From Persephonella sp. (GTDB lineage: Bacteria; Aquificota; Aquificia; Aquificales; Hydrogenothermaceae), in NCBI GenBank assembly GCA_027058925.1, contig JALTAS010000020.1:1-5749 (forward strand): a stretch of 5,749 bases of DNA, read 5' to 3'. The notes under the pieces were generated by a model. It was not told the origin of the DNA, made no database searches, and saw only the letters and a program-made list of their open reading frames with translations. A program made the position numbers and the translations under genes. Shown here one piece after another: positions 3,663-5,749 of this stretch; positions within the stretch are counted from its first letter, which is position 1; every line of letters begins with the position of its first letter.

Positions 3663-5749
3663 TTATTCTGCGTGTTCACCTGTCATTCTGTATGCTTTAT
3701 CTGTGTGAGGATACCACGGTCTTTTAAACCATTTTGGTCTTCTCAGACCGTTTGGTCCAGGAGCGGGTCTTGTCAGCCTGTCCCTCCATGCCTGATAAAC
3801 CTTAAATGTGGCATCTGTGTTTACAACAACATCGCCGATTTTATCGTCTGGACCGGCTTTTTCTACAAGGACTTTTTTATGCCAGCAGTGCATACCTGAA
3901 AGGGGATCCGGATTTGCAGGGAAAACCGCATTCTGCCAGACACCTGATGCACCGTTCCACCATACCTCTTTTATGTCTTTATTAAACTCTGGATAAGGCC
4001 ATTTTAGCCATTTTTCGTTGTGTTTTCTTTCAACCTCATGGGGGAATACACCATCTTTCCATCTTACAGTCCATATATGTTTCTCCGGATTATTTATCTG
4101 TGCAAGTGCAGATCCGTAAGACATAACGGTAAGATTCTGATTAAACCCGTCAACCTTTACATAATTCCTGACTCTCCATCTACCTGAGTGGTGGGAACAG
4201 GCAAGAACACCTGGCCTTGTTGCCTGTGTAGGCATTGCCATTCCTACAAAGTAACCTACCTCTATTCCTGAAACTGTATCAACAACCCTTACCTTTATAG
4301 GATCTCCCTTTTTAATACCAAGTTTCTTTGCATCTCCTTCATATATCCATACAGGGTTGTGGTTCTGTGAGATTTCCATCAGCCATTTTGCGTTTACAGA
4401 TCTTGTGTGAATATTGTAAGGAAGTCTGTATATAGGGTTTAAAACAAATGCATTAGGCTCTTTCATGTAATCATGGTGAACATGGGTTACCACATGTACA
4501 AGCTTCTGTCTTTCTTCTTTATTTTTTGGATAGTAAGGAATAGCATACTCTGGCCAGTTAAACTCAACAAATGTTTTTGAATAAAATTCAAGGAGCCCTG
4601 TAGGTGTGTGGAAACCTTTGAGCAGTTTTCCGTCTTTCATCACACCTATTGTGTGTCTTTCAGAATGAAGCTTATCCCCATGACCTTTTATGTAAACAGC
4701 TCCCGAGTCAGGATCTATTGAGAGCTTGCTTCTGGGGATCCATTTTCCTTTGTATTTGTAGGCATCTTTTTCAGGATCGTAAGGTATTTCCCTTTCATGT
4801 ACGTTGTAAACCTGTGTTTCTTCTGTCCATGCCCCTCTGTCCCTCATATACTCGTAAGGGGTGACACCTAACTTTTCGCATACCTTCTTTAGATTTGGGA
4901 GAGATTCAAATGCAGCGTTGTACCACTCTTCTATTGTTACCGGCTTCCCAGGATTTTTCTTTGATTCGTACAGATGTCTTATACCTAAACCTCCGTCCGG
5001 ATCTATAGCCCACGCCAGATTAATCCAGAACTCATTTTCTTCCCATACCTCTCCAAGACCGGCTTTTTTATGTGCCTCAAGTGTAGCTCTCCAGGGAACC
5101 TTAGGTTCCCAGCCCATCTTTTTGAGGGCAACCCTCAAAACAGGCTGTCTGAAGGCCGTCCATCTCTCAGGTTTTGTTTCTGCAGACTGGTTGTCGTGTC
5201 TTTCTCCTGCAAGACCTACAGGAAGTATGTAATCAACGAACCAGTTGGTTTCTGACCATGTTGGAGAAAGGTTTACAGTCAGACCCATCTTATTTTCATC
5301 TTTCAGAACCTCTATCCATCTAAAACCATCAGGGTTTATCCACACAGGGTTGTAAATCTTCGATATCCATACATCTAATCTATCTGGAATTTTCAGTCCC
5401 CTTTCTTCCCATTTTTTTCTCCATTGGTCATCTGAAAGAAGATGGGGAAGAAGGAATGAAAGTTCGTAAGTTGATAACGGCCACTCTGGAGGCCACAGAA
5501 GCTCGTTCCATGCATCAACAGGATCTGGCTTTTCTTTTAATGTTGCCTTACCTCCTTTTCCTCCAACACCAAGTACATGCCAGTGGTGCCACCCGTTTGC
5601 ACCTATCCCTCCAATTGATCCTGTAACAACAAGGAGGAAGTATCCTGTTCGTCCGGCAGACATCCAACCACCTCTATTTCCTGCAGCCTGAGCCCTCCAG
5701 AAATAAGTGGTAATTCTGTCTCCTGCCCACAGGATTAACTCATAAAGTT
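3663..5749 (-). CDS. Molybdopterin oxidoreductase catalytic subunit, DMSO-reductase superfamily (5' part cut off)
   Basis: The frame is open to the window edge: 694 whole codons are visible, and the Met at 5663 is internal. The full protein is probably over 1,000 residues. Numbering from that Met, the visible part starts near the end of the central domain. Residues 10-37 (LLVVTGSIGGIGANG, then HHWHVLGVGG) match the family's LxxLTGNIGxPGGG. Residues 129-157 (NLSPTWSETNWFVDYILPVG, then GERHD) match the ADxVLP...ER region. Residues 405-500 form the C-terminal molybdopterin-dinucleotide-binding domain (SVNAKWLMEIS, GDAKKLGIKKGDPIKV, RPGVLACSHHSGRW), closed by PDPLSGMHCWHKKVLVEKA (585-602) after an insertion. 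A 64-residue Pro/Trp/Arg-rich tail follows. The N-terminal iron-sulfur site, Tat signal and metal-ligand residue lie outside the window, so the substrate cannot be inferred from them. The adjacent TorD chaperone and polyferredoxin recall the sulfur reductase (sre) arrangement, but tetrathionate, arsenic or hydrocarbon enzymes of the same superfamily are not excluded. Confidence 0.9.
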   Translation of the reverse strand, partial: LYELILWAGDRITTYFWRAQAAGNRGGWMSAGRTGYFLLVVTGSIGGIGANGWHHWHVLGVGGKGGKATLKEKPDPVDAWNELLWPPEWPLSTYELSFLLPHLLSDDQWRKKWEERGLKIPDRLDVWISKIYNPVWINPDGFRWIEVLKDENKMGLTVNLSPTWSETNWFVDYILPVGLAGERHDNQSAETKPERWTAFRQPVLRVALKKMGWEPKVPWRATLEAHKKAGLGEVWEENEFWINLAWAIDPDGGLGIRHLYESKKNPGKPVTIEEWYNAAFESLPNLKKVCEKLGVTPYEYMRDRGAWTEETQVYNVHEREIPYDPEKDAYKYKGKWIPRSKLSIDPDSGAVYIKGHGDKLHSERHTIGVMKDGKLLKGFHTPTGLLEFYSKTFVEFNWPEYAIPYYPKNKEERQKLVHVVTHVHHDYMKEPNAFVLNPIYRLPYNIHTRSVNAKWLMEISQNHNPVWIYEGDAKKLGIKKGDPIKVRVVDTVSGIEVGYFVGMAMPTQATRPGVLACSHHSGRWRVRNYVKVDGFNQNLTVMSYGSALAQINNPEKHIWTVRWKDGVFPHEVERKHNEKWLKWPYPEFNKDIKEVWWNGASGVWQNAVFPANPDPLSGMHCWHKKVLVEKAGPDDKIGDVVVNTDATFKVYQAWRDRLTRPAPGPNGLRRPKWFKRPWYPHTDKAYRMTGEHAE

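Noticed and set aside
3419..3899. Plus-strand open frames over the chaperone and the end of the oxidoreductase gene
   Set aside because: They are shadows of conserved minus-strand genes and one crosses the intergenic hairpin; no ribosome-binding site or family match supports them.
5661..5663. ATG as the true start of the oxidoreductase gene
   Set aside because: The same frame stays open to the window edge, the upstream residues (such as DRITTYFWRAQAAGNRGGW) read as continuous protein, and a start here would remove the iron-sulfur and cofactor domains the family needs.
3663..5749. Specific naming as formate dehydrogenase, arsenate reductase or tetrathionate reductase
   Set aside because: The diagnostic N-terminal region and active-site residue are outside the window, and the visible C-terminal part does not decide among subgroups.

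Overview
This window is a compact, single-direction stretch: all five genes lie on the minus strand and cover more than 95% of it. Both ends cut through genes. The composition is low in G+C, arginine is mostly AGA/AGG, and the proteins are rich in Lys, Glu and Ile. The proteins point to a Gram-negative (outer-membrane) respiratory bacterium. Together this would fit a thermophilic chemolithotroph such as the Aquificota (Hydrogenothermaceae, e.g. Persephonella or Sulfurihydrogenibium). That placement is inference from style and gene content, not proven by any marker in the window.

In the direction of transcription (right to left), the window opens inside a large molybdopterin (Mo/W-bisPGD) oxidoreductase of the DMSO-reductase superfamily. 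Only its C-terminal ~694 residues are visible (3663-5749). A strong hairpin with a U-tract follows immediately (3639-3661). Then come a TorD/DmsD-type chaperone (2995-3627) and, 13 bases later, a 357-residue polyferredoxin (1908-2981) with four [4Fe-4S]-type cysteine groups, a C-terminal zinc-ribbon-like CxxC pair, and a twin-arginine motif placed oddly in the middle of the protein. These three genes look like one respiratory-enzyme operon: catalytic subunit, its maturation chaperone, and an electron-carrier or maturation ferredoxin. The electron-transfer (B) and membrane (C) subunits are not in view and would have to lie upstream.

A 90-base AT-rich gap (1818-1907), the longest in the window and the likeliest promoter site, separates this from a second unit. 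That unit is an OmpP1/FadL/TodX outer-membrane channel for hydrophobic molecules (528-1817), a weaker hairpin terminator (496-518), and the 5' part of a secreted SCP2-like lipid-binding protein (1-471). The last two genes suggest uptake of a hydrophobic compound through the outer membrane and its handover to a soluble periplasmic carrier.

The most interesting reading is that the two units are linked: a poorly characterised Mo/W respiratory enzyme beside a FadL plus exported SCP2 pair. Elemental sulfur (S8), a hydrocarbon or a quinone-like lipid are possible substrates. The enzyme's substrate cannot be read from this sequence, and the sulfur-reductase (Sre-like) parallel rests on gene content only. 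No RNA genes, CRISPR arrays, insertion sequences or plus-strand genes were found.
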